Source of the DNA: JBPOFY01 sp051252415
Lineage (GTDB): Bacteria; Verrucomicrobiota; Verrucomicrobiia; Opitutales; Coraliomargaritaceae
Assembly (NCBI GenBank): GCA_051252415.1
Contig: JBPOGA010000020.1
Span: 1 to 64,000 of the forward strand
DNA length: 64,000 bases
Direction of reading: 5' to 3'
Every line of letters begins with the position of its first letter. Within the stretch, counting starts at the first letter, position 1. The position numbers were made by a program, and so were the translations under genes. Of this stretch, positions 53,854-62,978 are shown piece by piece. Below the pieces are notes generated by a model. It saw only the letters and a program-made list of their open reading frames with translations. It did no database searches and had not been told where the DNA came from.

Positions 53854-55068
53854 ATGACCTTCCACGATCTTGGACTCGATGAGTCTATTCTTAAATCTAT
53901 TGACGAATTCGGCTTTAAAGTGCCGACACCTATTCAAGAGGGTGCGATTCCGCATATTCTCGCCGGCCGCGATGTTATTGGCTCTGCGCAGACAGGCACA
54001 GGTAAAACCGCTGCCTACGCCTTGCCGATCTTGCATCGCCTAGGTGGCCACAAGCCAGGTGCTGCTCCACGTTGCCTCGTGCTTGGGCCGACGCGTGAAC
54101 TTGCTGCACAGGTCGAAGATCAATTTACATCATACGGTAAATACTGTGCGCCGAAGTGCTGCCTCATTCATGGCGGTGTTGGTTACGGCAAGCAGATCGA
54201 TGAGATCAAAGCTGGTGCTGACGTGGTGATTGCAACGCCTGGACGTTTGATTGATCACGTTCAACAGAAGAATTTTGACTTGCGTTCGATTGAAGTGCTC
54301 GTGCTCGACGAAGTCGACCGCATGCTCGATATGGGCTTCATCGACGATGTGAAGCGTATCATTAAAATGTGCAGTAAGGAGCGTCAGACTTTGTTGTTTT
54401 CTGCGACCGTATCTGAAGATATCAAGCGTATTGCCGCGAGCAGCTTGAACAATCCTGCAGAGGTCACCATCGGTATCAAATTAACTCCAGCTGAGACGGT
54501 GAAGCACGTCGTATATCCAGTCGGTGCGATGCAGAAATTCGACCTACTTATCGCATTAATCGAGAAGATGGAAATCGATAGTATGATTATTTTCTGTCGT
54601 ATGAAAGTGGGTGCAGATCGTATTGCACGTTGGTTGCAAGAGCGCGACTACAGCTGTGCGGCGATGCACTCGAACTTGCAGCAAAAGCAGCGCACACGTG
54701 CTCTGGAGCAATTTAAAGACGGAACGATTAAGATTTTGGTAGCAACAGATATTGCGTCTCGTGGCCTCGACATCGCGAATGTGACACACGTGATCAATTA
54801 CGATGTGCCCGAGCATGCTGAAGACTATGTGCACCGTATTGGACGCACGGGTCGTGCCCAACGCGAAGGCGATGCAGCCACTCTCGTAGCGCCCGACGAG
54901 CAGTCGAAGCTTGATGCGATTGAGAAGTTTATCGATCAAACGATTCCGCAACTAAAGCAGGAAGGCTTTAACTATTTCCACGAGCCAGTCATTCGCTCAG
55001 GTGAGGCCTCTAAGCCTGTGCGCCGTAAGCGTAACTCTGCATCGAGTCGCTTCGGTCGTCGTCGCTAA
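53854..55068 (+). CDS. DEAD-box RNA helicase
   Basis: A 404-residue ATP-dependent RNA helicase of RhlE/CsdA type. The start at ATG 53854 places the Q motif (FHDLGLDESIL, GFKVPTPIQEG) at the N-terminus; a start 14 codons earlier adds an unrelated leader. Motifs I AQTGTGKT, Ia PTRELA, Ib ATPGRL, II VLDEVDRM (DEVD rather than DEAD), III SAT, V ATDIASRGLDI and VI HRIGRTGRA are present. The tail is basic (RRKRNSASSRFGRRR). Likely roles are ribosome assembly or mRNA decay. It is followed by rsmE 26 bp downstream. Confidence 0.94.
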   Translation: MTFHDLGLDESILKSIDEFGFKVPTPIQEGAIPHILAGRDVIGSAQTGTGKTAAYALPILHRLGGHKPGAAPRCLVLGPTRELAAQVEDQFTSYGKYCAPKCCLIHGGVGYGKQIDEIKAGADVVIATPGRLIDHVQQKNFDLRSIEVLVLDEVDRMLDMGFIDDVKRIIKMCSKERQTLLFSATVSEDIKRIAASSLNNPAEVTIGIKLTPAETVKHVVYPVGAMQKFDLLIALIEKMEIDSMIIFCRMKVGADRIARWLQERDYSCAAMHSNLQQKQRTRALEQFKDGTIKILVATDIASRGLDIANVTHVINYDVPEHAEDYVHRIGRTGRAQREGDAATLVAPDEQSKLDAIEKFIDQTIPQLKQEGFNYFHEPVIRSGEASKPVRRKRNSASSRFGRRR

Positions 55069-55094
55069 TTTGACCTGCACGGAAGTATCGAAGC

Positions 55095-55841
55095 ATGAAT
55101 TTGCTTTTGTTTGATAAGCCGTTCGAGCGGGTGACTCTGCCCGCCGAGAGCGAGCAGACGAAACACATTCGCAAGGTCCTTCGTGCTGAAATTGGCACGA
55201 AGGTCTTCATCGGGTTTATCAATGGTCCACGTGCACGTGCGGAAGTGGTTGAACTTGGCGATGAAGGCGCGGTTACTCTTGAAGTGGTCGGCACTGAAGA
55301 CGCGCCCGAACCTTTGCCAGTCTCCTTATTGATTGGGCTGCCGCGTCCACATACTGCGAAGCGTTTGCTGTTTGAGGCAGCGAGCATGGGTGTGCAAGCG
55401 CTGCATTTTTTTGAATCCGAGCGTAGCGAGCCTTCGTATGCACAAAGTAGTTTATGGTCGACCGATGAGTGGCGCGATCGTGTTCGCCTTGGGGTGGAGC
55501 AGTCTTTCGGGACGCATTTCCCGGAGGTCGCGATGCACGCAGATTTGCAGTCGGCCATTAGCGCATTGTTTGGTGCCGACATCAATGTGGCCTTGGATAA
55601 CTACGAAGCGCAGGGCGCGCTTGGCGAAGTGCTGCCAGAATCAGCGAAAAGTGCGGTGATCGCGCTGGGCTCGGAACGAGGTTGGTCGCCGACAGAGCGT
55701 GATGTTTTTCGTAAAAATGGCTGGAAGCTCGCCCACATGGGTGCGCACGTTTTACGGGCGGAAACAGCTGCGGTTGCTGCGGTGTCCTCCACGGCGAGCC
55801 GACTAGGGTTTTGGCAGCAACAAACTGCCACAGACTTGTAG
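55095..55841 (+). CDS. rsmE: 16S rRNA m3U1498 methyltransferase
   Basis: A 248-residue SPOUT methyltransferase that methylates U1498 in the decoding region of 16S rRNA. An N-terminal PUA-like barrel (KHIRKVLRAEIGTKVFIGF) is followed by the trefoil-knot domain with LLIGLPRPHTAKRLLFEAASMGVQ (in part), VIALGSERGWSPTERD in place of the usual GPEGG loop, and HVLRAETAAVAAV at the SAM site. It is probably co-transcribed with the DEAD-box helicase gene upstream; both act on RNA. Confidence 0.93.
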   Translation: MNLLLFDKPFERVTLPAESEQTKHIRKVLRAEIGTKVFIGFINGPRARAEVVELGDEGAVTLEVVGTEDAPEPLPVSLLIGLPRPHTAKRLLFEAASMGVQALHFFESERSEPSYAQSSLWSTDEWRDRVRLGVEQSFGTHFPEVAMHADLQSAISALFGADINVALDNYEAQGALGEVLPESAKSAVIALGSERGWSPTERDVFRKNGWKLAHMGAHVLRAETAAVAAVSSTASRLGFWQQQTATDL

Positions 55842-55893
55842 TCACTTTCGAATAGCATTGACGGAGATCAGACACGATTTAACACCAATCTAT

Positions 55894-56652
55894 ATGATGC
55901 TTTTGTTTCGTTCCCTTTCGATTGCAGCGCTCCTGTTCGGGCTCTTGTCCGGTTGTGCGCCGAGTGGTGTAGAGATCGTCAGTGAGACGGATGAGAAACA
56001 GTATCAGCTCGCCCAAGACTACAAGACGCAGGGGCGTATGGAAGAGGCCTTGAGTGCCTTTCATCGGGTGATTGATGCGCGCCGCGATTCTCCGGAGTCG
56101 CATCTAGAAGCGGGTTACATTTATCTGCGTGGCTTGAAAGACCCAGTCCGTGCGATTTACCATTTTGACCGCTATTTGCAGTTTAAGCCTAATTCCCCGC
56201 AGGCCACGCAAGTGCGTCAGTTAATCGAAACTGCGGAAAAAGAATTTGCGCGTCAGTTGCCTGCGCAGCCGTATCAAGGAAACTTGGACCGCGTCGATAT
56301 GATGGAATTGGTGAAGAATTTAAAGCAGGAGAATGATAGTTTGAAGCGTGACCTTATTGCCGCGGAAGCACGTATCCTGCAGCTAGAGGGTGGAGCGGCT
56401 CAAACGAGTCGTCCGTCGGTGTCGCAAACGCAAACTGCAACGACTCGCCAGCAACCGACTACTCCACCAACTGCACCTAATCCAGCAAGTGTTCCACGTA
56501 CACACACTGTGCAGTCGGGCGATACATTGAGTGCGATAAGCACGCGCTACTACGGCACACCGTCGCGTTGGATTGATATTTATCAAGCGAACCGCGACCG
56601 TTTGCGTAGTGAAAGTGCGTTGAAGGTCGGCCAAGAACTCCGCATCCCGTAA
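55894..56652 (+). CDS. lipoprotein with TPR-like repeats, coiled coil and LysM domain
   Basis: A 252-residue lipoprotein. Starting at ATG 55894 gives a signal with lipobox LLSGC; a TTG 12 codons earlier would add an unlikely leader. TPR-like helices span about 35-125 (YKTQGRMEEALSAFHRVIDA, RAIYHFDRYLQFKPNSP). A short coiled coil (LVKNLKQENDSLKRDL), a Thr/Pro/Gln-rich linker and a C-terminal LysM domain (HTVQSGDTLSAISTRYYG) follow. It is probably tethered to a membrane and binds peptidoglycan. Its specific role is unknown. Confidence 0.82.
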   Translation: MMLLFRSLSIAALLFGLLSGCAPSGVEIVSETDEKQYQLAQDYKTQGRMEEALSAFHRVIDARRDSPESHLEAGYIYLRGLKDPVRAIYHFDRYLQFKPNSPQATQVRQLIETAEKEFARQLPAQPYQGNLDRVDMMELVKNLKQENDSLKRDLIAAEARILQLEGGAAQTSRPSVSQTQTATTRQQPTTPPTAPNPASVPRTHTVQSGDTLSAISTRYYGTPSRWIDIYQANRDRLRSESALKVGQELRIP

Positions 56653-56715
56653 TTTACGCGAAATGGGTTTTGCTTCGATTGACGCTGAAGCAGGTTTCAT
56701 CCAGTGTCTGCTCTA

Positions 56716-57870
56716 ATGGAATTGAACGGCTATTTTGATTACAACGCGACGACACCACTCTGTGTTGAAGCAAAGGCTGCTTGGAGTGATGCTGTCGAAG
56801 GTGCTTGGTTGAATCCGTCGAGCCCGTATCGAGCCGCTGCAAACGTGCATGCGCAATTGGAAGCTGCTCGGGAGGCCGTGGCCTCGCTGGTTTCAGTTGA
56901 GTCGAAGCGCGTAGTTTTTAACTCAGGTGCCACTGAAGGGAACAACTCTGTATTCGCCCACTGGTCGAGCGTCTTGCCTTCGGATGCAATCGTCGGAGTG
57001 AGCCCTACGGAGCATCCCAGTGTGATTGAGGCGGCTAAGTATTACTTCGGAGAGCGTGTATGTTGGCTGGCTTTGGATGCCGCTGGCGCGGTCGATCTCG
57101 CGGCATTGGCTGAGGAGCTAAAGGTCGGCAATTTGCAGGCCGTGTCAGTGATGGCGGCCAATAATGAAACGGGCATTTTTAATCCATGGGTAGAAATCGC
57201 CGCCGCGTGTCGTGCGACTGGATGTGCGTATCATTGCGATGCTTCGCAATGGGTGGGCAAGCTACCTTTGGCTGGTTTAGCAGCTTGTGACTATGTGACG
57301 GCTTGCGCGCATAAATTTGGTGGGCCGCGTGGAGCTGGTTTTCTGCTGTTGCCGGCATCTGGTGCGAATGAATTGTGCAGTTTACAGGGAGGTGTGCAGG
57401 AGTCTGGGCATCGCGCTGGAACAGAGGATGTCCCGAGTATTCTGGCGATGGTTGCTGCATTGACTGTAACCAAGGCTGAACCAACGGCCGAGGCACGTGA
57501 TCGCTTTATCGCAGGCGTTCTATCAGGTATCTCAGGTGCCAAAGTCGTAGGCGTAGATACATCGAGGCTGTGGAATACCGTTTCTCTGATCATGCCGGAG
57601 TTTGCCAGTGAGCGATGGATTCGCGCATTGGAAAAACGTGGATTCTTGATTTCTGCGGGTTCTGCGTGTTCGTCGGGCAAGGCGGGGCCTTCGCATGTGC
57701 TTTCTGCGATGCAGCTCGATACCAATGCCATGCGCCGTGTTTTGCGCATCAGCTCTGGTTGGAAAACGCAGGTATCTGATTGGGAGGCTCTACTAGCAGC
57801 CTTACTCGCTAGCTACGATGCGCTCCGTTCGGATGCAGCTGGTTCCAATTCGAAGGTGATTTCGATTTAG
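56716..57870 (+). CDS. cysteine desulfurase (NifS/IscS family)
   Basis: A 384-residue PLP enzyme releasing sulfur from L-cysteine for Fe-S clusters or thiolation. YFDYNATTPLC is at the N-terminus; ATG 56716 is preferred over GTG 56704. FNSGATEGNN binds PLP phosphate, MAANNETGIFNPW follows, the Schiff-base lysine is in CAHKFGGPRGAG and the sulfur-carrying cysteine in SAGSACSSGKAGPSHVL near residue 320. No Fe-S scaffold gene is adjacent, so which sulfur pathway it serves is open. recF follows 15 bp downstream. Confidence 0.92.
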   Translation: MELNGYFDYNATTPLCVEAKAAWSDAVEGAWLNPSSPYRAAANVHAQLEAAREAVASLVSVESKRVVFNSGATEGNNSVFAHWSSVLPSDAIVGVSPTEHPSVIEAAKYYFGERVCWLALDAAGAVDLAALAEELKVGNLQAVSVMAANNETGIFNPWVEIAAACRATGCAYHCDASQWVGKLPLAGLAACDYVTACAHKFGGPRGAGFLLLPASGANELCSLQGGVQESGHRAGTEDVPSILAMVAALTVTKAEPTAEARDRFIAGVLSGISGAKVVGVDTSRLWNTVSLIMPEFASERWIRALEKRGFLISAGSACSSGKAGPSHVLSAMQLDTNAMRRVLRISSGWKTQVSDWEALLAALLASYDALRSDAAGSNSKVISI

Positions 57871-57885
57871 AGAGTTCTATCAACG

Positions 57886-58959
57886 ATGCGCTTCATAAAT
57901 CTTCGCTTGCAGAATTTTCGTAATATTGAGTTTGCGGAACTCAATTTTGATGCGAAGCGCACCTTTTTGTTGGGGGCGAATGGGCAGGGGAAATCAAATT
58001 TGCTCGAAGCGCTCGGATTGGTCACTGCATTGCGTTCCTTCCGAACGCAGGCCCTGGCCGCTCTGCCACGGCAAGGGCAGGCAGGCTATGCGGCGGTATA
58101 TTCTATTGAACATGAGACTTTTGGGCAGACTGAATTAGAGCTGCGGTCTGACTCGGGCGGGCGAAAGGTGCAATTGGACGGCGAAAAGGTGTCACGGCTT
58201 GGTGACTTTATTGGTCGATTTCCTGTTGTGCCGCTGTGTTCTGGGGATTTGATGCTGTTGCGAGGCTCGCCTAGTGAGCGCAGGCGCTTCATTGATCTGA
58301 CCTTATCGGCGGTCGATCCCGCTTATTATAACGCATTGCGACTTTATCATCGCGGAGTCGCCGAGCGTAACCGTTTGTTGAAGAAAGGCGGGAGTGCTGC
58401 CGAATTGTCTGCTTTTGAGGCAGAGATTGCACCGCATGCGTTGTTGGTTGGCGAGCATCGCAAGGTGGGTGTTGAGATGATTCGTCAGGCGCTGAAGCAG
58501 GTCTATGCCGACATTGCAGAGGCTGACGAGGGCCCAGAGCTTGATTTTAGAGTGAGCACATCAGTCGACAAGGTGGGTGCCTATCGCCAACTACTGCTGG
58601 ATAGCCGCAAGCGGGACCAAATCATTGGATCGACTCAAAAAGGGCCACATCGAGACGATTTTCAGCTCAGTTTGCAGGTCGGTGGCGCGCGTGAGTATGC
58701 CTCAGATGGTCAGCAACGTGGCCTTTGCGTGGCGCTTCGCATTGCTCAAGCCCGAATATTTGAAGAGCGCCTCGGGGTGAAGCCAGTCATTCTGGCCGAT
58801 GATGTCTTGGGTGAGTTGGACCCGCATCGTAAAGCGGGCTTCTGGAGGGCATGCCCGGCAGACTACCAGATTATCGCGACTGGCACGGAGCTGCCGCCGG
58901 ATGTAGAGGATTGGTCCGTCTACGAAGTCGATTCGGGCAACTTCATGACTCAGCTTTAG
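57886..58959 (+). CDS. recF: DNA replication/repair protein RecF
   Basis: A 357-residue SMC-like ATPase that loads RecA at gapped DNA. Walker A is in LGANGQGKSNLLEAL near residue 30. The signature region has YASDGQQRGLCVALRIAQA and Walker B is ILADDVLGELDPHRK. FRTQALAALPRQGQ and GSPSERRRFIDL are typical RecF segments. It is not beside dnaA/dnaN here, unlike the classical origin cluster; instead it follows a cysteine desulfurase gene. Its stop overlaps that of the Nudix gene by four bases. Confidence 0.94.
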   Translation: MRFINLRLQNFRNIEFAELNFDAKRTFLLGANGQGKSNLLEALGLVTALRSFRTQALAALPRQGQAGYAAVYSIEHETFGQTELELRSDSGGRKVQLDGEKVSRLGDFIGRFPVVPLCSGDLMLLRGSPSERRRFIDLTLSAVDPAYYNALRLYHRGVAERNRLLKKGGSAAELSAFEAEIAPHALLVGEHRKVGVEMIRQALKQVYADIAEADEGPELDFRVSTSVDKVGAYRQLLLDSRKRDQIIGSTQKGPHRDDFQLSLQVGGAREYASDGQQRGLCVALRIAQARIFEERLGVKPVILADDVLGELDPHRKAGFWRACPADYQIIATGTELPPDVEDWSVYEVDSGNFMTQL

Positions 58960-59486
58960 TCCTGCTGTCGCACCTGTGCGGGGAGCTCGGGCAGTTTTAG
59001 CTCTTCCACGATATTGAGTTCGCCGCTAGCAGCGCAATCGGCACGTAGTCCGACAAAGCCAGAGCGATGTTGGTCGAAATAGGGCCAAACCAATGTGCGG
59101 TCTGATTCGGGTATTTTCAGAGTATCAATTGCTTTTCGGCTATAGAATTCGAACTTTCCTTCATCAATTGTGCTTGGAAGTGATTCAATAGGCTTCTTGC
59201 AGTGAAATAAAAACATTAACCAGTGCCCGGCATCTTCGTAGCTCTTCTCAGAGATGTAGCCAAAGCAGTGCAGGTCGCTATCGTTTATTTGTAGGCCAAT
59301 CTCCTCTTCAGTTTCACGGCGGGCGCATTCGTATGGTGACTCACCAGTCACCATGTCCAGTTTGCCACCAATCGGGCTCCAGCAACCTTGATTCGGTGCT
59401 TTTTGGCGTTCGATGAGTAGGTGTTCGCCATTTGAGTTTTGAACAAATACGAGTGCGCTGATCTTGAATGGTAGGGCGTTTGGCAT
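58956..59486 (-). CDS. Nudix hydrolase
   Basis: A 176-residue Nudix-fold pyrophosphohydrolase. The Nudix box is intact: GGKLDMVTGESPYECARRET followed by EEEIGL, at about residues 40-65. Upstream NSNGEHLLIERQKAPNQGCW forms the first strands. Substrates could be oxidised nucleotides, nucleotide sugars or ADP-ribose; the sequence does not decide. It is convergent with recF and monocistronic. The 188-bp gap upstream, to the pilus-like cluster, holds promoters in both directions. Confidence 0.9.
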   Translation of the reverse strand: MPNALPFKISALVFVQNSNGEHLLIERQKAPNQGCWSPIGGKLDMVTGESPYECARRETEEEIGLQINDSDLHCFGYISEKSYEDAGHWLMFLFHCKKPIESLPSTIDEGKFEFYSRKAIDTLKIPESDRTLVWPYFDQHRSGFVGLRADCAASGELNIVEELKLPELPAQVRQQD

Positions 59487-59674
59487 CTGATAAACTAGGG
59501 TTTCGGGTCCATTGAGGATCGCAAGCGAAATTCACAGATTGCACAAAATTCAGAATTCCAACGGTTAAATATGTAATGAGTGGCAAAAATGGGTTGCTAT
59601 GTGTAAAGAGCCTCCGTTAAATTCCACCCTTATCTCCGTAGATTACTACGGTCTTCAGTATCCCCCAAGCTGTT

Positions 59675-60271
59675 ATGACAAAAATTTTATCCCCGTTCTG
59701 CCTCTTTTTCTGGCTCTGCACTACTGTGTTAGGTCAAGAAGCTATTAGCGTCGACCGCGTTGACTTCAAGACCACCAGCGATGACTGGATCCAAATGGAG
59801 GTCGAGTTGTCTTGTGATGACAATCCTGCGCCGGATGCACGGGACAAACGCTACGTAGAAGCGATTAATATAAAGGTTTATCTAGCCTTTTTGCGTGATG
59901 CCAAGATGAAGGAGTATGATTACTATATTTCTGAGGTTGATATTGTCATCATGGAGAAGGGAGATGACAATAATGTGTATTTTTATTTGCCTGGGTTGAT
60001 TGCGGAAAGAGACCAGCTACCTAGCAGCGGTCCTGAGTATTATTACGTGGAGGTCAGTGTGAAGGGCGAGGTGCTAGAACCCAAGGCGAGGACGGCAGCA
60101 ATGAGCAGTAATATCCGAGATCTGAATGTTCTGAAGAGCTTTGTAACCAACGCAGAATCTAAAGGTAAGGATAATGAGCATATTTTAATGCCTGTCTATT
60201 ATGCGCCTGCTGAGTTTCTTGGTCGCGTGAGTAAGCTACCTACATTTCTACGTCGTGACGTTCGCGAGTGA
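59675..60271 (+). CDS. Amuc_1102-like pilus-associated exported protein
   Basis: A 198-residue exported protein with signal peptide LSPFCLFFWLCTTVLGQ. The mature protein is a single beta-rich domain (ISVDRVDFKTTSDDWIQMEV, YVEAINIKVYLAFLRD, YYYVEVSVKGEVLEP). It begins a cluster matching Akkermansia Amuc_1102-1098 in order and in the architecture of each member, and I assign it on that basis. Amuc_1102 itself has been described as a pilin-fold-like envelope protein. A 42-bp gap separates it from the PilM-like gene, so co-transcription is likely. Confidence 0.7.
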   Translation: MTKILSPFCLFFWLCTTVLGQEAISVDRVDFKTTSDDWIQMEVELSCDDNPAPDARDKRYVEAINIKVYLAFLRDAKMKEYDYYISEVDIVIMEKGDDNNVYFYLPGLIAERDQLPSSGPEYYYVEVSVKGEVLEPKARTAAMSSNIRDLNVLKSFVTNAESKGKDNEHILMPVYYAPAEFLGRVSKLPTFLRRDVRE

Positions 60272-60313
60272 CACGATACTTAACCTTTCTAATTCATATC
60301 ACTATTTGATTAC

Positions 60314-61981
60314 ATGAGTAGTTCTAAACGATTGATTATAAACTGTGGGGCCAGTCGAGTGACTGCCGCCTACGTATCCCCTCAGGGTGACGGCTTTCAG
60401 ATTGATAAGCTGGTCTATGAGGACCTGCAATACGATTACTCCGATGACGAGGCATGGCTTGGTGCGGTGGGTGACACATTGCTAAATCTTGCACGCACGC
60501 ACAAACTCTCGGGTAAGGCGACTTTGATTATCCCAGGTAATCAAGTGCTGACGAAGACCATTCGAATCGCGCATGTCGACGAGTCGAAGCGCGCTCAAGT
60601 GATTGCTTTTGAGGCTCAGCAAAGTATTCCGTATCCATTGCACGAAGTCGTCTGGGATAGTCAGGTAGTTGGTGACGATGGCATCGAAACGGAAGTATTA
60701 TTTATCGCTTGTAAGACGAATACCATTAGCGAATTTTGTGATCGAGTCGGTTCGGCTGGCCTAACCGTCGAGTCTATATCTGCGGCGACAGTCTTGGATT
60801 ACAACGCACTTCAATTTGCGTATCCCGGGCAAGATGAGGATGTTTTACTTATTAATGTAGGCGCACGCTCGACGAACTTACTTTTCAGCAGTGCTGATGG
60901 CTTCTTCGTGCGTAATATCGCATTGGGCGGCAACTCTTTGACTCAGAATATTGCGGATAGCATCGGTAAGCCATTCGCAAAGGCAGAGGAAGTGAAACAT
61001 AAGTTTTTCGGCGGCGAATCAGGATTCTCTGATGGAGATTCGGGTGCTAAGCTGCTGAATGCTAGTGCCGATTCATTTATTCGCCGAATGAATCAAGAGA
61101 TTACGCGGTCGATTGTTAATTATCGTCGCCAAAAGCAAGGTGCCGCACCTAAGCGTATTTTGTTGAGCGGACGAGGAGCCCTGTTGAGTGGGTTGGCAGA
61201 GAAATTAGCAGAGTCTCAAAAAGTCCCTGTAGAGGCCTTTAATCCACTCCAAGGAGTGACACTCGATGGCAGCATCGATTTAAATCCTGAAGAGTTGCAC
61301 CTCCAAGTAAGTGAAATCATTGGAGAAGCGAGTCGCGAGAGCCTCGCTAATGGTGCAGGTGTCAATTTGCTTCCTGATGACATTCAAGAGGCGATGGCAT
61401 TTGCGGCGAAAAAGCCATTTCTAGTTATCGCGGCCGCATGTCTAGCGTTGGCTCCATGGCCTGCATTCGTAGCGTTCAATCAAGCGAGCCAAGGTTATCA
61501 AGAGGTAGCTCAAGCGACTCAAGTGGAAGTGGCTCCTCTGCAATCACGCCAATCAGCGATTCGCAATAATCAACAAAAAGCAGAAGATATCGGCGAACAG
61601 ATTCAGAGAGTTGAGGGTCTAGTAAACTCGAAGACAAACTGGATTCAATTCTTCGCAGAGTTACAGGATAGCTTAACTAAAGTTGAAGATGTCTGGCTCG
61701 ATGACTTGGAAGTGCTTCGTGAGCAACCTGAAGAAGGCGAGGCATCCTATGAAGTTGTCGTAAAAGGCCAAATGCTAGTTCGTGAAAGCGCAGAAGAAGG
61801 CAAAGGTGTCGATCAAGAGGTGCTTTCTCGACGAATCAAAAGTTTACAGGCCGGGTTTGAAGGCTCTGAGTTTGTTGTCGATTCAAGAGGCCCAGTCATC
61901 ATTTGGACAAGCCTGCGCGAAGGTCTGAATGTGCTACCATTTAGCATTAACCTAGTCGTGGATACGGCAAAACCGCTTTAA
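60314..61981 (+). CDS. PilM-PilN-like fusion (Amuc_1101-like)
   Basis: A 555-residue protein. Residues 1-345 form an actin-like PilM domain: LIINCGASRVTAAYV, ATLIIPGNQVLTKTIRI, FEAQQSIPYPLHEVVWD and LLINVGARSTNLLF are diagnostic (fragments quoted). A single helix (LVIAAACLALAPWPAFVAF, about 375-393) is followed by a coiled coil and a PilN-like periplasmic domain with VWLDDLEV. The fusion joins the cytoplasmic PilM ring to its PilN partner in one chain. It should sit in the inner membrane beneath the secretin at the end of the window. Confidence 0.85.
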   Translation: MSSSKRLIINCGASRVTAAYVSPQGDGFQIDKLVYEDLQYDYSDDEAWLGAVGDTLLNLARTHKLSGKATLIIPGNQVLTKTIRIAHVDESKRAQVIAFEAQQSIPYPLHEVVWDSQVVGDDGIETEVLFIACKTNTISEFCDRVGSAGLTVESISAATVLDYNALQFAYPGQDEDVLLINVGARSTNLLFSSADGFFVRNIALGGNSLTQNIADSIGKPFAKAEEVKHKFFGGESGFSDGDSGAKLLNASADSFIRRMNQEITRSIVNYRRQKQGAAPKRILLSGRGALLSGLAEKLAESQKVPVEAFNPLQGVTLDGSIDLNPEELHLQVSEIIGEASRESLANGAGVNLLPDDIQEAMAFAAKKPFLVIAAACLALAPWPAFVAFNQASQGYQEVAQATQVEVAPLQSRQSAIRNNQQKAEDIGEQIQRVEGLVNSKTNWIQFFAELQDSLTKVEDVWLDDLEVLREQPEEGEASYEVVVKGQMLVRESAEEGKGVDQEVLSRRIKSLQAGFEGSEFVVDSRGPVIIWTSLREGLNVLPFSINLVVDTAKPL

Positions 61982-61985
61982 TACT

Positions 61986-62972
61986 ATGAGTTTTATTAAG
62001 AAAAACTTACTTTTTTGTCTCATTATTCTCATCTGCCTCTTGGCATTTGGTGCAGGCGCATTTCTAGCTATTGTTGAGTCGGGCAAAGTGAGCGACGCGC
62101 AAAAGCAAATCAAAAGCGCAGAGTCTCAATTACAAAGCCTACTCGTTGCTGATCCAGCACCGACATCTGAGAATGTGGCCGCTTCGGAGCAAAACGTAAT
62201 GGCGCTGGAGACAGCGCTTAAAAAAATACGTGATGATCTACAACGTGGTTCGAGTATCAACGCATCGAGTGACGGCGTTGGAGTTATGTCGGCTATCCAG
62301 CAACATATTACTGAATATCAGCGTAAGGCGACTGAAGTCGTGAATAAAGAGGGTGAGCCCGCTCCTGTGGTCACACCTGCTAAATTCGCTTTTGGCTTCG
62401 AGAAATACATTGATCGGGGCATGCTGGATGATTCTGATCCAGTCGCAAAGCTTGACAAGCAGCGTCAGATCTTGAGCTACATTATTGACCAACTGTTTGC
62501 ATCAAATCCTGTTGGTATACAGGCTGTTGAGCGCGAATTGCTCGAGGGCGCTGCCGAGACTTCCGATGATCCCGATAGTAGTGATAAGGGGTTCCGTATT
62601 GACGACGCAACCTCTGCTAGAGTTCCTGGCGCGATTGATACCATGGGCTTCAGTGTCACATTCACTGGATACACCGGTTCACTACGTAGCTTCCTGAATA
62701 ATCTAGCTGATTTTGAATTACCGATCGTCGTGAGAGGAATCGAAGTCAAGCGTCCGGCAGGAAAAGCGACTACGGCTGCTGCAAGTAAGAGTAAGAAAAA
62801 TAGCATGGATGATATCTTTGGCGCTTTTGGTGGTTCATCTAGTCCAGCTGCTGATGCGCCCGTCGTTGAAGCTCAAAAACCTGTAATCTCAGAAAACATT
62901 TCCAGTTTTACCGTGCTACTCGAGTTTATCGAAGTAGTCCTCCCGTCCGATTCGGAGAAAAACCCTTCTTAA
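61986..62972 (+). CDS. Amuc_1100-like pilus-cluster protein
   Basis: A 328-residue inner-membrane-anchored protein. One N-terminal helix (LLFCLIILICLLAFGAGAFLAIV) is followed by a coiled coil (SDAQKQIKSAESQLQSLL, VMALETALKKIRDDLQ) and a PilO-like alpha/beta domain (FSVTFTGYTGSLRSFLNNLADF and ISSFTVLLEFIEVVLP, partly quoted). Position and build match Akkermansia Amuc_1100, known as a host-immune-active envelope protein. Direct sequence identity to it appears low by eye. It starts 4 bp after the PilM-PilN gene. Confidence 0.78.
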   Translation: MSFIKKNLLFCLIILICLLAFGAGAFLAIVESGKVSDAQKQIKSAESQLQSLLVADPAPTSENVAASEQNVMALETALKKIRDDLQRGSSINASSDGVGVMSAIQQHITEYQRKATEVVNKEGEPAPVVTPAKFAFGFEKYIDRGMLDDSDPVAKLDKQRQILSYIIDQLFASNPVGIQAVERELLEGAAETSDDPDSSDKGFRIDDATSARVPGAIDTMGFSVTFTGYTGSLRSFLNNLADFELPIVVRGIEVKRPAGKATTAAASKSKKNSMDDIFGAFGGSSSPAADAPVVEAQKPVISENISSFTVLLEFIEVVLPSDSEKNPS

Positions 62973-62978
62973 GTCCAC

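Noticed and set aside
57886..58959. Replication origin near recF
   Set aside because: No dnaA, dnaN or gyrB genes and no DnaA-box cluster were seen around recF.
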